From: WHUA01 sp963711215
GTDB lineage: Bacteria; Pseudomonadota; Alphaproteobacteria; UBA8366
Reading direction: 5' to 3'
DNA length: 64,000 bases
Assembly (NCBI GenBank): GCA_963711215.1
Contig: CAVQDH010000012.1
Coordinates: 186,001 to 250,000 of the forward strand
Shown in pieces: positions 18,188-27,392 of the stretch. The translations under genes and the position numbers were made by a program. Position 1 is the stretch's first letter; each line of letters begins with the position of its first letter. Under the pieces are notes generated by a model. It had not been told where the DNA came from and searched no databases. It saw nothing but the letters and a program-made list of their open reading frames with translations.

Positions 18188-18916
18188 TCCGCACCTTCAA
18201 GATCCTGTCGCTGCTGCTGTCCTATCCGACGGACGCGATCCAGGGCGCGGCGCCCGAGCTCAAGGCCGTGCTCGACGAGGAGGCGTTGCTGCCGGCGCGC
18301 ATGCGGGGCGCGGCTCGACGGCCTGATCGACGAGGTCGCAAGCCGCGACCTGGTCGACCTGCAGGAGCGCTACGTTCAGCTGTTCGACCGCACCCGCTCG
18401 CTGTCGCTGCACCTGTTCGAGCATGTCCACGGCGAAGGCCGGGACCGCGGCCAGGCGATGATCGACCTCATGGAGCTGTACGAGAACGGCGGGCTCCACA
18501 TCGAAGCGAAGGAGCTGCCGGACTACCTGCCGCTGTTCCTGGAGTTCCTGTCGACCCGGCCGTTCGGCGAGGCGCAGGCGCTGCTGTCCGAGCCGCTGCA
18601 TATCGTCGCCGCGCTGGGCGAGCGGCTGCGCAAGCGCCGCAGTCCGTATGCGGCCGTGTTCCGCGCGCTGGAAGCGCTCGCGGCGGGAAAGCCCTCGGCG
18701 GAGACGCTGGCGGCGCTGCTCGATCAGCCCGAGGACGACCCGAACGATCTCGAAGCGCTGGACCGAACCTGGGAGGACGCGCCGGTGACCTTCGGCCCGA
18801 CTTCGGCGGGCAGCGTCGCGCCCGGCGGCGGCTGTCCGGCCGCGCGCGCGTCGCTCGCGCGGATGGATCAGGGCCCGGCGACGGAAGCCGAGGAGAGGAG
18901 CATGGGGCATGAGTGA
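18184..18916 (+). CDS. narJ: nitrate reductase molybdenum cofactor assembly chaperone, one frameshift
   Basis: Cytoplasmic all-helical TorD-family chaperone needed for cofactor insertion into NarG and for membrane docking. The ATG overlaps the narH stop. MIRTFKILSLLLSYPTDAIQ is the usual NarJ start. Near 18308 one base too many shifts the frame, and the next frame continues LDGLIDEVASRDLVDLQERY, then RTRSLSLHLFEHVHGEGRDRG, the hallmark NarJ motif. The protein ends at 18916, eight bases into narI. Joined length ~243 residues, normal. The break sits in a variable N-terminal linker and is probably a sequence error because the operon is otherwise intact. Confidence 0.92.
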
Positions 18917-19634
18917 TTACGTCAATACGCTGCTGTTCGGCGTCTACCCGTATATCGCGCTGGTGACGCTGGCGCTGGGCTCGATCATCCGCTACGACCG
19001 CGAGCCCTACACCTGGCGCTCGGGATCGAGCCAGCTGCTGCGGCGCCGCCAGCTCATCTGGGGCTCGGTGCTGTTCCATGTCGGCGTGCTCATCGTCTTC
19101 TTCGGCCACCTCGTCGGCCTGCTGACGCCGCTCAGCGTGTTCGAATTCATCGGCATCAGCCACGGCTTCAAGCAGCTCATGGCGATCGTCGTCGGCGGCG
19201 TCGCGGGCGTGATGGCGCTCGCCGGCGCCACCCTGCTCGTCCATCGCCGGCTGTTCGACGCGCGCGTCCGCGCGACCTCCAGCTTCGCCGACATCGGCAT
19301 CCTGCTGCTGCTCTACCTGCAGCTCCTGCTCGGCCTGTCGACGATCCCGCTGTCGCTCGGCCATCTCGACGGCAGCGAGATGGTCAAGTTCATGGCCTGG
19401 GCGCAGGGCATCTTCACCTTCGACACCGGCGCGTCGTTCTACATCGCCGACGTGAACCCGGTCTTCAAGCTCCACCTGTTCATGGGCCTGACGATCCTGC
19501 TGCTCTTCCCCTTCACGCGGCTGGTCCACATGCTGAGCGCGCCGGTGCGCTATATCTGGCGGCCGGGCTATCAGGTGGTGCGGTCACGCCAGACCAAGCG
19601 CCGCGGCGTCCTCGGCGCCCCGGCAGCGGAGTGA
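18909..19634 (+). CDS. narI: respiratory nitrate reductase, gamma subunit (cytochrome b)
   Basis: Inner-membrane dihaem cytochrome b that oxidises quinol and passes electrons to NarH. 241 residues with five membrane helices. The four haem-ligand histidines are His57 and His67 (LFHVGVLIVFFGHLVG) and His189 and His207 (KLHLFMG, LVHMLSAP), at the spacing seen in E. coli NarI. The start overlaps narJ. The C-terminal tail is basic. Confidence 0.97.
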   Translation: MSDYVNTLLFGVYPYIALVTLALGSIIRYDREPYTWRSGSSQLLRRRQLIWGSVLFHVGVLIVFFGHLVGLLTPLSVFEFIGISHGFKQLMAIVVGGVAGVMALAGATLLVHRRLFDARVRATSSFADIGILLLLYLQLLLGLSTIPLSLGHLDGSEMVKFMAWAQGIFTFDTGASFYIADVNPVFKLHLFMGLTILLLFPFTRLVHMLSAPVRYIWRPGYQVVRSRQTKRRGVLGAPAAE

Positions 19635-19640
19635 GATATC

Positions 19641-20435
19641 ATGCAGACGATCAAGGTGAACGGCGTCGCCATCGAGCCTCCCGCGGTCGCGGCGGAAACC
19701 CAGCACCATCCCGCGGGCTCGCCCGAGCGCGCCGAGGCCGAGGCGGTCCGGGCGCTGATCGTGCGCCGGCTGCTGCTGGACGAGGCAACGCGCCTCGGCC
19801 TGGAGCCGGCGCCGCAGCGCGACGAGAAGGGCCGCCCCGAGACCGAGCAGGACGCGCTGGTGCGCCAGCTCCTGGAACGGGAGGTCACGGTGCCCGAGGC
19901 GGACAAGGAAACCTGCCGCCGCTACTTCGAGAACAACCGGCGCAAGTTCCGCAGCCCCGACCTGTTCGAGGCCGCCCATATCCTGTTCGCCGCCGCGCCG
20001 CAGGACCGCGAGGCCTACGACGCCGCAACGACGCAGGCGGAGCAGATGATCGAGGTGCTGAAGCGCGATCCCCGCGCCTTCGAGACGATCGCGCGGGAGC
20101 GCTCGGACTGCACCTCGGGCAAGGAAGGCGGGCGGCTCGGCCAGGTGGCGCGCGGCGAGACGGTGCCGGAGTTCGAGACCTTCCTCTGCAATCTCGAGGA
20201 GGGCCAGCTCTGCCCGGTGCCGGTGAAATCCCGCTACGGCGTCCACATCCTTCGGCTCGACCGCAAGATCGAGGGCCGCGACCTGCCCTTCGAGCATGTC
20301 GCCGACCGCATCGCCGACTATCTCCAGGAAGCGAGCTGGCGGCGCGCGGTGGCGCAATACATCAAGCTGCTGGCCGGCAAGGCCTCGATCGAAGGCGTCG
20401 ATTTCGAGGCTGCGGAGACTCCGCTGGTACAGTGA
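19641..20435 (+). CDS. parvulin-type peptidyl-prolyl isomerase of the nar operon
   Basis: 264-residue PpiC/NifM-like isomerase lacking a signal peptide, so probably cytoplasmic. The rotamase core spans ~residues 100-215: FEAAHILFAAAP, ERSDCTSGKEGGRLGQVARGE, and VPVKSRYGVHILRLDRK hold the conserved His and substrate-pocket residues. The N-terminal ~100 residues are a helical chaperone-like part. It starts six bases after narI, so it is co-transcribed, and it probably helps fold or assemble NarGHI. A PPIase at the end of nar operons is known in several proteobacteria. Confidence 0.88.
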   Translation: MQTIKVNGVAIEPPAVAAETQHHPAGSPERAEAEAVRALIVRRLLLDEATRLGLEPAPQRDEKGRPETEQDALVRQLLEREVTVPEADKETCRRYFENNRRKFRSPDLFEAAHILFAAAPQDREAYDAATTQAEQMIEVLKRDPRAFETIARERSDCTSGKEGGRLGQVARGETVPEFETFLCNLEEGQLCPVPVKSRYGVHILRLDRKIEGRDLPFEHVADRIADYLQEASWRRAVAQYIKLLAGKASIEGVDFEAAETPLVQ

Positions 20436-20494
20436 CCGGCTTCCCTTTACAGGTGATTCATTCAACCAGACACAGACCCCGAATAGAGAGGCAG

Positions 20495-21403
20495 TCAGCG
20501 CTCATCGTCGGCACAGCCTTCGGTCTCTACCTGCACGACTGAGTGATGGAGATTGAACCGATTTCGGAGCCGTGCCTTGATCGTACGCAAAATGCCTATG
20601 GTATCGCTCCCAGAATTAACGGTGGCGTGCAAGGTCAGCAATGGTCTTCCCGACGTGAGCTGCCACGCGTGCACATGGTGGACATCTCTCAGCCCCGGCA
20701 CGTTCTCTTTCAGGTCGTGCATCAGAGCTTCGCGATCGAAGCCTTCCGGTGCACCTTCCACGAGGATGTGGGTGGCCGCTTTGAGCACCGCCCAGGCGGC
20801 CCGCAGGACCAATAGCGCGATCAGTATCGAGACCAGCGCATCGGCTGGCGTCCAGCCGGTGAGCAGGATGATTCCCGCGGCCGCAATAGCGCCGATCGAT
20901 CCGAGGAGATCGCCCAGCACATGCAGCCGGGCCGCTCGGATATTGATGCTCCCCGATTCATCCCTATGCAGGACGAAGAACACAACGATGTTAACGACGA
21001 GGCCGAATGAAGCGACGGCAAGCATGGGCCCGGCAAGAACCACCATCGGCTTGTGGAGCCGTTGCACCGCTTCCCACATGATCAAAAGCGCAATCCCGGA
21101 GAGAAGGATTGCATTGACCCAAGCGGCCAGGACTTCCACCCGCTGGAATCCGTAGGAATGCTTAGGATTAGCCGGCCGGCGCGCTAAAAACGCGGCAGTC
21201 CACGCCAGGGCCAGCGCGAAGCTGTCGGTCATCATGTGTCCGGCATCCGCCAACAGCGCTAGCGATTGCGAAAAAAGGCCGCCAACGACCTCGGCGACCA
21301 TGAACCCGGCCGTCAGAACGAAAGCAAGAAGAAGGCGCCCTTCCCCTGCACCTTGCCGCGGCGAGTGCTGGTGTGCAGGATCAGACCGTTCCGTCGCGGA
21401 CAT
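20495..21403 (-). CDS. cation diffusion facilitator family transporter (ZitB/CzcD type)
   Basis: Inner-membrane H+-coupled exporter of Zn2+ and related divalent metals. 302 residues, intact. Six helices; helix II and V metal sites are visible as ALLADAGHMMTDSFAL (HxxxD) and ARLHVLGDLLGSIGA (HxxxD), the Zn-type HD-HD set. The N-terminus has a His-containing stretch (DPAHQHSPRQG). The C-terminal cytoplasmic ferredoxin-like domain (DVHHVHAWQLTSG) binds metal. Convergent with the nar operon, with no linked regulator. Confidence 0.92.
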   Translation of the reverse strand: MSATERSDPAHQHSPRQGAGEGRLLLAFVLTAGFMVAEVVGGLFSQSLALLADAGHMMTDSFALALAWTAAFLARRPANPKHSYGFQRVEVLAAWVNAILLSGIALLIMWEAVQRLHKPMVVLAGPMLAVASFGLVVNIVVFFVLHRDESGSINIRAARLHVLGDLLGSIGAIAAAGIILLTGWTPADALVSILIALLVLRAAWAVLKAATHILVEGAPEGFDREALMHDLKENVPGLRDVHHVHAWQLTSGRPLLTLHATVNSGSDTIGILRTIKARLRNRFNLHHSVVQVETEGCADDER

Positions 21404-21456
21404 TTTACGAGGCGTTCCGTTCTGCGAATGCGCTTTATTCCGGGCCCGACACGCGG

Positions 21457-21903
21457 CTAGGACTGCGCCGTCACCGTGGTCCCGGGGGCTTCTTCGCGGC
21501 GAAGGCGCGTGATCTTGCCCGTGAGTTTGGTCCCGGCCGCCACCGTGCTGGTAACAGTGCCGAATTTGAGAACATTCTGGTGAATAAGATCGAGCCGCCG
21601 GTCCGGCTCGTCGGTTTCGACCAGGATCTCGTATTCGATCCGTGCCATGCGGGGCGGGGCATCCTGACGCGTGCCCTTCAGACGCACTTCGATGGCGCGG
21701 ATGTTGAAGTTATTGAGCTTGGCTGCTCTGAGCGCTCCCTTAGTCATGCAAGCCGAAAGTGCCGCAAGTAATAGCTCCGCCGGGTTGAACGCATCCGAAC
21801 GACTGTCGAGAGCGGCATCGAGCGGGATTACAGCATCCTTGCAAAAAGCCTGCCCCGCACCATCGGCAAACTTCGAGGTAACGAAATATTCGAGATCGGC
21901 CAT
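21457..21903 (-). CDS. OsmC/Ohr family protein
   Basis: ~148-residue peroxidase-fold protein that reduces organic hydroperoxides by paired cysteines. Start ATG 21903 (MADLEYFVTSKFADGAGQAF) is favoured over an upstream ATG at 21966 because the family begins here. Cysteines occur at AFCKDAV and at LSACMTKGAL on the buried helix; the second matches the conserved family Cys, while the first lies earlier than in Ohr, so the activity may differ. SDAFNPAELLLAALSAC is the family signature. Two candidate control sites lie upstream (21958-21971, 21981-21997). Confidence 0.85.
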   Translation of the reverse strand: MADLEYFVTSKFADGAGQAFCKDAVIPLDAALDSRSDAFNPAELLLAALSACMTKGALRAAKLNNFNIRAIEVRLKGTRQDAPPRMARIEYEILVETDEPDRRLDLIHQNVLKFGTVTSTVAAGTKLTGKITRLRREEAPGTTVTAQS

Positions 21904-21957
21904 TTCGAACGCCCTCAAGTTAGAACTCACGGGTAACAGAAATCCATACCGCCGACC

Positions 21958-21971
21958 TTGACCCACATCAC
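21958..21971. promoter_or_regulatory. FNR-like box upstream of the OsmC gene (two mismatches)
   Basis: TTGACCCACATCAC differs from TTGAT-N4-ATCAA at two positions and lies 55 bp before the OsmC ATG. The local Crp/Fnr regulator could act here. Two mismatches make chance a real possibility. Confidence 0.3.
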
Positions 21972-21980
21972 ACGAAAGAG

Positions 21981-21997
21981 CTGATTAGGTAAATCAG
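21981..21997. promoter_or_regulatory. palindrome upstream of the OsmC gene
   Basis: CTGATT (21981-21986), AGGTA, AATCAG (21992-21997): a perfect 6 bp inverted repeat 78 bp before the OsmC start and about 100 bp past the end of the ABC operon. It could be an operator for the OsmC gene; no regulator is adjacent. Confidence 0.35.
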
Positions 21998-22100
21998 GAA
22001 GAGTTCCAGTCAACTTGGACGGAGTCAGCCCGAGCACAAGCGGCTCAGATTGCCGTGGCGCACACCGCTCGACATCGACAGCCCGAACACGGCGCACCGC

Positions 22101-23210
22101 CTAGCCCAATCGGCGGCGAAACATCCAATTGGCGCCGACAAGCGTCAGCGCGGCGATCACCGCCATCGGCCATAACCGGTCGAACACCAGCGGCGCCGGC
22201 AATCCTTCCAGAAAGATGCCGCGGACGATGATGAGGAAATAGCGCATCGGGTTGGCGAGCGTGAGGTCCTGGATGAGCGATGGCATGTTGGCGATCGGCG
22301 TGGCGAAGCCGGAGAGGATCACCGCCGGCACGACGAAGAGGAAAGCCCCGAGAATAGCCTGCTGCTGGGTCCGGGAAATCGATGAGATCATGAGCCCGAC
22401 GCCGATCACGGCGAGAATATAGAGAAACAGCCCGGCATAGAGCAGCAGCAGATCGCCGCGCAACGGCACGCCGAACCAGAACACGCCGACCGCGATGATC
22501 ACCGTGCCTTCCGCCAGGCCGATGACCACCGCCGGAACGGACTTGCCGATCAGGATCTCGAACGGCCTGAAGGGCGTCACCAAGAGCTGCTCGAAAGTCC
22601 CCGCCTCGCGTTCGCGCGCGACCGTCAGCGCGGTGACCACCATCGTCACGACGAGGGTCAGCAGCGCAACGATGCCCGGGACGATGAACCATTGGCTTTC
22701 CAGATTCGGGTTGAACCACGCGCGCAGGACGAGCTGTGCGGGCGGCAAGGCCTCGCCATGGGCCTTGAGCCAATCGCCGTTGAAATCGGCGATGATGCGG
22801 CTCGCATAACCGAGAATGATCAGCGCCGTGTTGGATTCGCGGCCGTCGACGATGAGCTGCACCGTGGCCGGCCGATGCGCGATCAGGTCGCGTGAGAAGG
22901 ACGGCCCCACATGGATGACAAGGCTTGCCCGCTTCGGGTCGATTACCTTCCGGATGTCCGCGTCCCGCGACAGATGCGTGACGATCTCGAAGGATGGCGA
23001 GTCCTCGAAACGGGCGATGAGATCGCGCGCCGCCGCGCCCGAATCTTCGGCATAGATCGCCGTGGCGACGTGATTGACGTCAAAGCTCGCGGCGTAACCG
23101 AACACGAGCAGCTGAAGCAGCGGCGGCGCGAGGATGACCGCCCGGCTCTTCTTGTCCTTCCAGACAGCGAAGAATTCCTTGACGATCAGCGCACGGATGC
23201 GGCCCCACAT
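22101..23210 (-). CDS. ABC-2 type efflux permease (YbhR/YbhS-like), second of pair
   Basis: ~369-residue inner-membrane permease with one N-terminal helix (KEFFAVWKDKKSRAVILAPP), a large extracytoplasmic domain (~residues 45-170), then five helices including the ABC-2 signature AREREAGTFEQLLVTPFRPFE. Start ATG 23210 lies 11 bases after the first permease's stop. With the HlyD protein, the dual ATPase and the other permease it forms a four-part drug/xenobiotic exporter. Confidence 0.9.
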   Translation of the reverse strand: MWGRIRALIVKEFFAVWKDKKSRAVILAPPLLQLLVFGYAASFDVNHVATAIYAEDSGAAARDLIARFEDSPSFEIVTHLSRDADIRKVIDPKRASLVIHVGPSFSRDLIAHRPATVQLIVDGRESNTALIILGYASRIIADFNGDWLKAHGEALPPAQLVLRAWFNPNLESQWFIVPGIVALLTLVVTMVVTALTVAREREAGTFEQLLVTPFRPFEILIGKSVPAVVIGLAEGTVIIAVGVFWFGVPLRGDLLLLYAGLFLYILAVIGVGLMISSISRTQQQAILGAFLFVVPAVILSGFATPIANMPSLIQDLTLANPMRYFLIIVRGIFLEGLPAPLVFDRLWPMAVIAALTLVGANWMFRRRLG

Positions 23211-23221
23211 GGTCGGCCCGC

Positions 23222-24406
23222 CTATTCCAGCGACTTGCGCGTCTTGCGCAAGGTCAAGCCGAGGAAAATGGCGGCCATCAGCGACAGCGCAGCCCCGTTG
23301 GCAAGCACCACCGGCCAGACGGTGCCCGCCAGGAACAGCGTCTGCAGCGACGACACGAAGTAGCGCGCCGGGATGACGTGGGTGATCAGCTGCACGACCA
23401 GGGGCATGCTGGCGATGTCGAAGATGAAGCCGGACAGGATGAATGCCGGCAGGAACGCGACGATAATCGCGATCTGACCGGCGACGAACTGGCTCCGCGC
23501 CAGCGTCGAGATCAGCAGGCCCATGCCGAGCGCGGTCAGCATGAACAGGGCCGAGACGACGGACAGGACGACGAAGGACCCGCGCAGCGGAACGCCGAAG
23601 ACCCAAACCGCCATGGCGGTCGACAGGGCCATCCCGCCCATGCCCAGCAGGAAATAGGGGATCAGCTTGCCGACAAGGATCTCGCCGATCGTCACCGGCG
23701 TGACCAGAAGCGCCTCCATCGTGCCGCGCTCCCATTCGCGCGCGACGACCATCGCGGTGAGCAGTGCGCCGATCAGCGTCATGATGATGGCGATCAATCC
23801 GGGAACGAGGAAGTTGCGGCTCCGCACTTCGGCATTGAACCAGACCCGCTGCTGCGCCACCACCGGCGGCGCAAGCGCGATGCCTTCGTCGAGCGCGCGC
23901 TGCGCCAGCCAGCTTTGCCATATGCCTTCCATGTAACCGCCGATGATGCGCGCCGTATTCGCGTCCGCGCCGTTGACGATCACTTGAATCGGCGCGCCGG
24001 CGGGCGACCAGATACGCCGCGAGAAGTCACTGCGAAGGACCACGATCGCATCCGCGTCGCCGGCGATGAGCGCCTCCTCCGCCGCGTGGCGGTCGCGCGG
24101 GAAGGTGACCGCGAAGTAGCGGGAATTGACCAGCGATGCGGCGAAGCTGGCGGTATCGTTGGTCGGGTTCTCGATGATCACCGCAACCGGAACGTTCTCG
24201 GCGTCCAGCGACACGCCGTATCCGAACAGGAGCAGAAGGATCGCCGGCAGCACGAAAGCGATCGAGATGCTGCTCGGATCACGCAGGATTTGCAGCGTCT
24301 CCTTTCGGATCAGGCCGCGCAGCCGCAGCCATGCCGAGCCGGCCCCCTCTCCCGGTGAGCCGGACCGGTGCGGCGGAACGCCCGTATCCTGCCGCGGCCC
24401 GCTCAT
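23222..24406 (-). CDS. ABC-2 type efflux permease (YbhR/YbhS-like), first of pair
   Basis: 394 residues. The start ATG overlaps the ATPase stop as ATGA. It has a cytoplasmic head, helix 1 (SISIAFVLPAILLLLFGYGV), a periplasmic domain with GADANTARIIGGYMEG, and a C-terminal five-helix bundle with AREWERGTMEALLVTPVTIGE. It pairs with the permease at 22101-23210 as a heterodimer. Substrate unknown. Confidence 0.92.
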   Translation of the reverse strand: MSGPRQDTGVPPHRSGSPGEGAGSAWLRLRGLIRKETLQILRDPSSISIAFVLPAILLLLFGYGVSLDAENVPVAVIIENPTNDTASFAASLVNSRYFAVTFPRDRHAAEEALIAGDADAIVVLRSDFSRRIWSPAGAPIQVIVNGADANTARIIGGYMEGIWQSWLAQRALDEGIALAPPVVAQQRVWFNAEVRSRNFLVPGLIAIIMTLIGALLTAMVVAREWERGTMEALLVTPVTIGEILVGKLIPYFLLGMGGMALSTAMAVWVFGVPLRGSFVVLSVVSALFMLTALGMGLLISTLARSQFVAGQIAIIVAFLPAFILSGFIFDIASMPLVVQLITHVIPARYFVSSLQTLFLAGTVWPVVLANGAALSLMAAIFLGLTLRKTRKSLE

Positions 24407-26232
24407 GGCGCATGCTCGCTGTCATAGCGCTCGATCAGGTCCACGAACGCGTCTTCAAGCGTTGGGTCCGGGAGCGCGCTGCTGCGATGCTCCCGCTTCA
24501 GGTCCTCGGGCGTTCCGATCGCCACCATCCGGCCGCGGTAGATGATGCCGATACGATCGCAATACTCGGCCTCCTCCATGAAATGCGTCGTCACCATCAC
24601 GGTGACCCCGGCGGCCGCCATGGCGTTGATCCGGCCCCAGAACTCCCGTCTGACCAGCGGGTCCACGCCCGAGGTCGGCTCGTCGAGGAAAAGCACGCCC
24701 GGCTCGTGCATGATCGCACAGGCAAGGGCGAGCCGCTGCTTGTATCCCAGCGGCAGGGTATCGCTGATTGCGTTCGTATAGGGATCGAGGTCGAATTCGC
24801 TGATCTCCGCCTCGATCCTGCGGTCGCGCGCGTGTCCCTCCAAGCCATACGCACTGGCGAAGAAGCGGAGGTTCTGAAGCACGCTCATGTTGCCGTAAAG
24901 CGAGAACTTCTGCGCCATGTAGCCGATACGGCTGCGGGCGACCGCCGACGCGCGGCGCAGGTCGATGCCGAGCACCAGCGCCTTGCCGTCGGTCGGCGGA
25001 AGCAGGCCGCACAACATCTTGAACGTGGTGGACTTGCCGGCGCCGTTCGGACCCAGCAGGCCGAAGATCTCGCCGCGGGAGGCTTTGAAATCGATGTTGT
25101 CCACAGCGGTGAACGCGCCGAATTTGCGCACCAGGCCGGCGACTTCGATGACCGCCTCCTGGCCTTCCCCGTCCGCGCCGGACGTCGGCGCTTTCGCCAA
25201 CGAAATTTCGGCAGAGGGTTCGGTGGTCTCGCCACTGCCGTCCGCAGGCGCCGAATGTGTCGGCGCCGTGGGCAATGTCCCCTCCACCCGCTGATCCGGC
25301 TCCTTGAGCAGGGATATGAACGCGTCTTCGAAGACAGGCTCGACGGCCTCGACCTGCGCCTTGCCGGCCATCAGACCGGCGCAGCGCCGGGCGAGATAGG
25401 ATGTGTCGGCCTGCGCCGAGACCAGGACCCTGACGTCGCGTCCCTTGATGATGGCATCGACGACATGCGGCAGGGCGAGAATTTCGTGAAGAACGGCGCG
25501 CCGGTCCGCGCTCTCGGCCCGCACCGCGAACGTGCGCCCCTTGAGGCGTTCCGCGAGGGCTTGCGGTTGCCCCGCGACGAGCAGCCTCCCCTCGTTCAAG
25601 AGCAGGATGTCATCACATCGCTCCGCTTCGTCCAGGTAGGCCGTCGCCCAGAGAACCGTGATGCCCTCGGCCACGAGGGAATGAACGATGGACCAGAGCT
25701 CGCGCCGGGACACCGGGTCGACCCCGACGCTGGGCTCGTCGAGCAGCAGCAGTCGCGGCGGCCGGACCAGCGTGCAGGCAAGCCCCAGCTTTTGCTTCAT
25801 GCCGCCGGAAAGGCGCCCGGCGAGACGCGACCGGAACGGCCCGAGGCCGGTGAATGCCATCAGCTGGTCGAACCGGGCCTTGCGCGCCGGACCGGCGAGT
25901 CCCTGCAGATCGGCATAAAGCGCGAGGTTTTCGCCAACGCTCAAATCTTCATAGAGTCCGAAGCGTTGCGGCATATAGCTGACATTCGACTGGATCCTCT
26001 GCGCCTCGGCCGACGCGTCCATGCCGAGGACATGGATCGAGCCGGAATTAGGCTTGAGGAGACCGGTCAGAAGCCGCATCAGGGTCGTCTTCCCGGCGCC
26101 GTCCGGTCCGACGAGCCCAGTGATCCGCCCTGCCTCCATGACGGCGGAAAGCCCTTCCAGCGCGGTAATCGTTCGCTGGGCCGTGGGAAACCGCTTGACC
26201 ACGTCTCGCAGGACGACGACGGGCTCCATCAC
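24403..26232 (-). CDS. ABC transporter ATP-binding protein with two fused ATPase domains (YbhF type)
   Basis: 609-residue cytoplasmic protein. Domain 1: Walker A GPDGAGKTT (~residues 42-50), signature LSGGMKQKLGL, Walker B LLLLDEPSVGVD. A linker (~290-340, Pro/Glu/Ser-rich) follows. Domain 2: Walker A GPNGAGKST, Walker B VLFLDEPTSGVD. In domain 2 the LSGGQ position reads DTLPLGYKQRLALA, so its signature is degenerate (PLGYKQ), as in other YbhF-type proteins. Powers the two neighbouring permeases. Overlaps both neighbours by 4 bp. Confidence 0.93.
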   Translation of the reverse strand: MMEPVVVLRDVVKRFPTAQRTITALEGLSAVMEAGRITGLVGPDGAGKTTLMRLLTGLLKPNSGSIHVLGMDASAEAQRIQSNVSYMPQRFGLYEDLSVGENLALYADLQGLAGPARKARFDQLMAFTGLGPFRSRLAGRLSGGMKQKLGLACTLVRPPRLLLLDEPSVGVDPVSRRELWSIVHSLVAEGITVLWATAYLDEAERCDDILLLNEGRLLVAGQPQALAERLKGRTFAVRAESADRRAVLHEILALPHVVDAIIKGRDVRVLVSAQADTSYLARRCAGLMAGKAQVEAVEPVFEDAFISLLKEPDQRVEGTLPTAPTHSAPADGSGETTEPSAEISLAKAPTSGADGEGQEAVIEVAGLVRKFGAFTAVDNIDFKASRGEIFGLLGPNGAGKSTTFKMLCGLLPPTDGKALVLGIDLRRASAVARSRIGYMAQKFSLYGNMSVLQNLRFFASAYGLEGHARDRRIEAEISEFDLDPYTNAISDTLPLGYKQRLALACAIMHEPGVLFLDEPTSGVDPLVRREFWGRINAMAAAGVTVMVTTHFMEEAEYCDRIGIIYRGRMVAIGTPEDLKREHRSSALPDPTLEDAFVDLIERYDSEHAP

Positions 26233-27293
26233 GGACGCGTTCTGCTGGTGCCACCGTCGGTGGGGCCGCTCTTCTCCACCTTCGCTCCCGCCGGCGCCAG
26301 CTTCAGCCGGACGGTCACGGGCATGCCCTGGCGCAGGCCATGGTCGGGGTCTTTGACGTAGACGCGGAGGCGGTAGACCAGGCTGGTCCGGATCTCGGGC
26401 GTTTCCACGGTCTTCGGGGTGAACTCCGCCACCGGCGATATGAACCCGACCCAGCCGTCATAGGCTTTCCCGGGGGCGGAATCAGTGAATACCTGCGCTT
26501 CCATGCCGGAATGGATATTCCCCAGATCCGGTTCCGGAACGTAGGTGCGCACCCATACCGGGTCGACGAGCGCCAGAGTGTAAACCGGCGCCTGGGCGAG
26601 CACGACGGCGCCAGGCTCGACAATCCGCGTCTTGATCACGCCGGGCTCTTTGGCGACAAGCTTGGTGTAGTTCAGGCGCTGGAGGGCGAGCGTCAGTTCC
26701 GCTTGCCGTACCTGCAGCTGTGCCCGTGCGAAGGCGATATCCTCGCTGCGCGGGCCCTGAATCGTCAGCGATAACCGTTGCTGGGCGGCATCCAGCTGGG
26801 CCGTCAGGCTTTTGACGCGGGCGCGATCCAGATCGAGCTTCTGCAGGGCCGCGACCTGGCTCGTCGCCAGCTTCTCCGTACGCCGCAAAGTCGCCTGGGC
26901 ATCCTCAAGATCGGCCGAAATGGCCTGGACGTTCGCCCGCGCCTCCTTGATCTCCTCCGGGCGGCTGCCCGCAAGGAGCCGATTGAGCGTCGCGCGCTGG
27001 GCGGCGATTTGCGCTTCGGCGGCGTCGGCCTCCGCCTGGAATGTCTCGGGCTCGAGTTTCGCCAGAAGCTGGCCTTTGGTGACTTCGTCACCTTCTTCGA
27101 CCAGCATGGACTCGACCCGTCCCGCCACGTTGAAGGCGAGATCCGCCTCGCGAATATCGACGTTGCCGTAAAGAACGAGCTCGCCGGGTGTCGCATGCTC
27201 GGATCGCCAGAAATAAACAAAGCCGATTCCGCCGCCCGCCACGATCGCAACGGCGACCGCCACGGCGATCAACCGCTTCTTTTTTATTGCCAT
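26229..27293 (-). CDS. HlyD family efflux adaptor (YbhG-like)
   Basis: Periplasmic adaptor linking the ABC permeases to an outer-membrane channel. Start taken as ATG 27293 (MAIKKKRLIAVAVAVA) because a basic N-terminus and one membrane helix follow directly; 27320 is an alternative. Order: anchor helix (~6-28), lipoyl/barrel-sandwich half (LVLYGNVDIREADLAFNVAG), long coiled-coil hairpin (~80-190, rich in Ala/Glu/Arg), second lipoyl half, beta-barrel (PVYTLALVDPVWVRTYVPEP). First gene of the four-gene operon; no TetR regulator is adjacent. Confidence 0.9.
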   Translation of the reverse strand: MAIKKKRLIAVAVAVAIVAGGGIGFVYFWRSEHATPGELVLYGNVDIREADLAFNVAGRVESMLVEEGDEVTKGQLLAKLEPETFQAEADAAEAQIAAQRATLNRLLAGSRPEEIKEARANVQAISADLEDAQATLRRTEKLATSQVAALQKLDLDRARVKSLTAQLDAAQQRLSLTIQGPRSEDIAFARAQLQVRQAELTLALQRLNYTKLVAKEPGVIKTRIVEPGAVVLAQAPVYTLALVDPVWVRTYVPEPDLGNIHSGMEAQVFTDSAPGKAYDGWVGFISPVAEFTPKTVETPEIRTSLVYRLRVYVKDPDHGLRQGMPVTVRLKLAPAGAKVEKSGPTDGGTSRTRP

Positions 27294-27377
27294 TTCTATG
27301 CTCTTCCCTAACCTCCCCAATGCCCTGCGCGCGCAGCGGGCCCCGCGGCGCGCCCCGGACGGGGCGGCCCCATTCTA

Positions 27378-27392
27378 ACGTCATATGGACGT
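27378..27392. promoter_or_regulatory. short palindrome upstream of the HlyD-ABC operon
   Basis: ACGTC-ATATG-GACGT (27378-27392) is an inverted repeat of 5 bp arms 85 bp before the HlyD start, next to a GC hairpin at 27351-27366 (CGCCCCG, GA, CGGGGCG). It could be an operator, but there is no regulator gene nearby and the arms are short. Confidence 0.28.

Noticed and set aside
18184..18916. narJ as a pseudogene
   Set aside because: Both halves are conserved and join with a one-base change; the rest of the nar operon is intact, so an error is likelier than decay.
27351..27366. GC hairpin as a rho-independent terminator
   Set aside because: There is no T-run on either strand, and it sits in the leader of the HlyD operon where a terminator would make little sense without an attenuator sequence.
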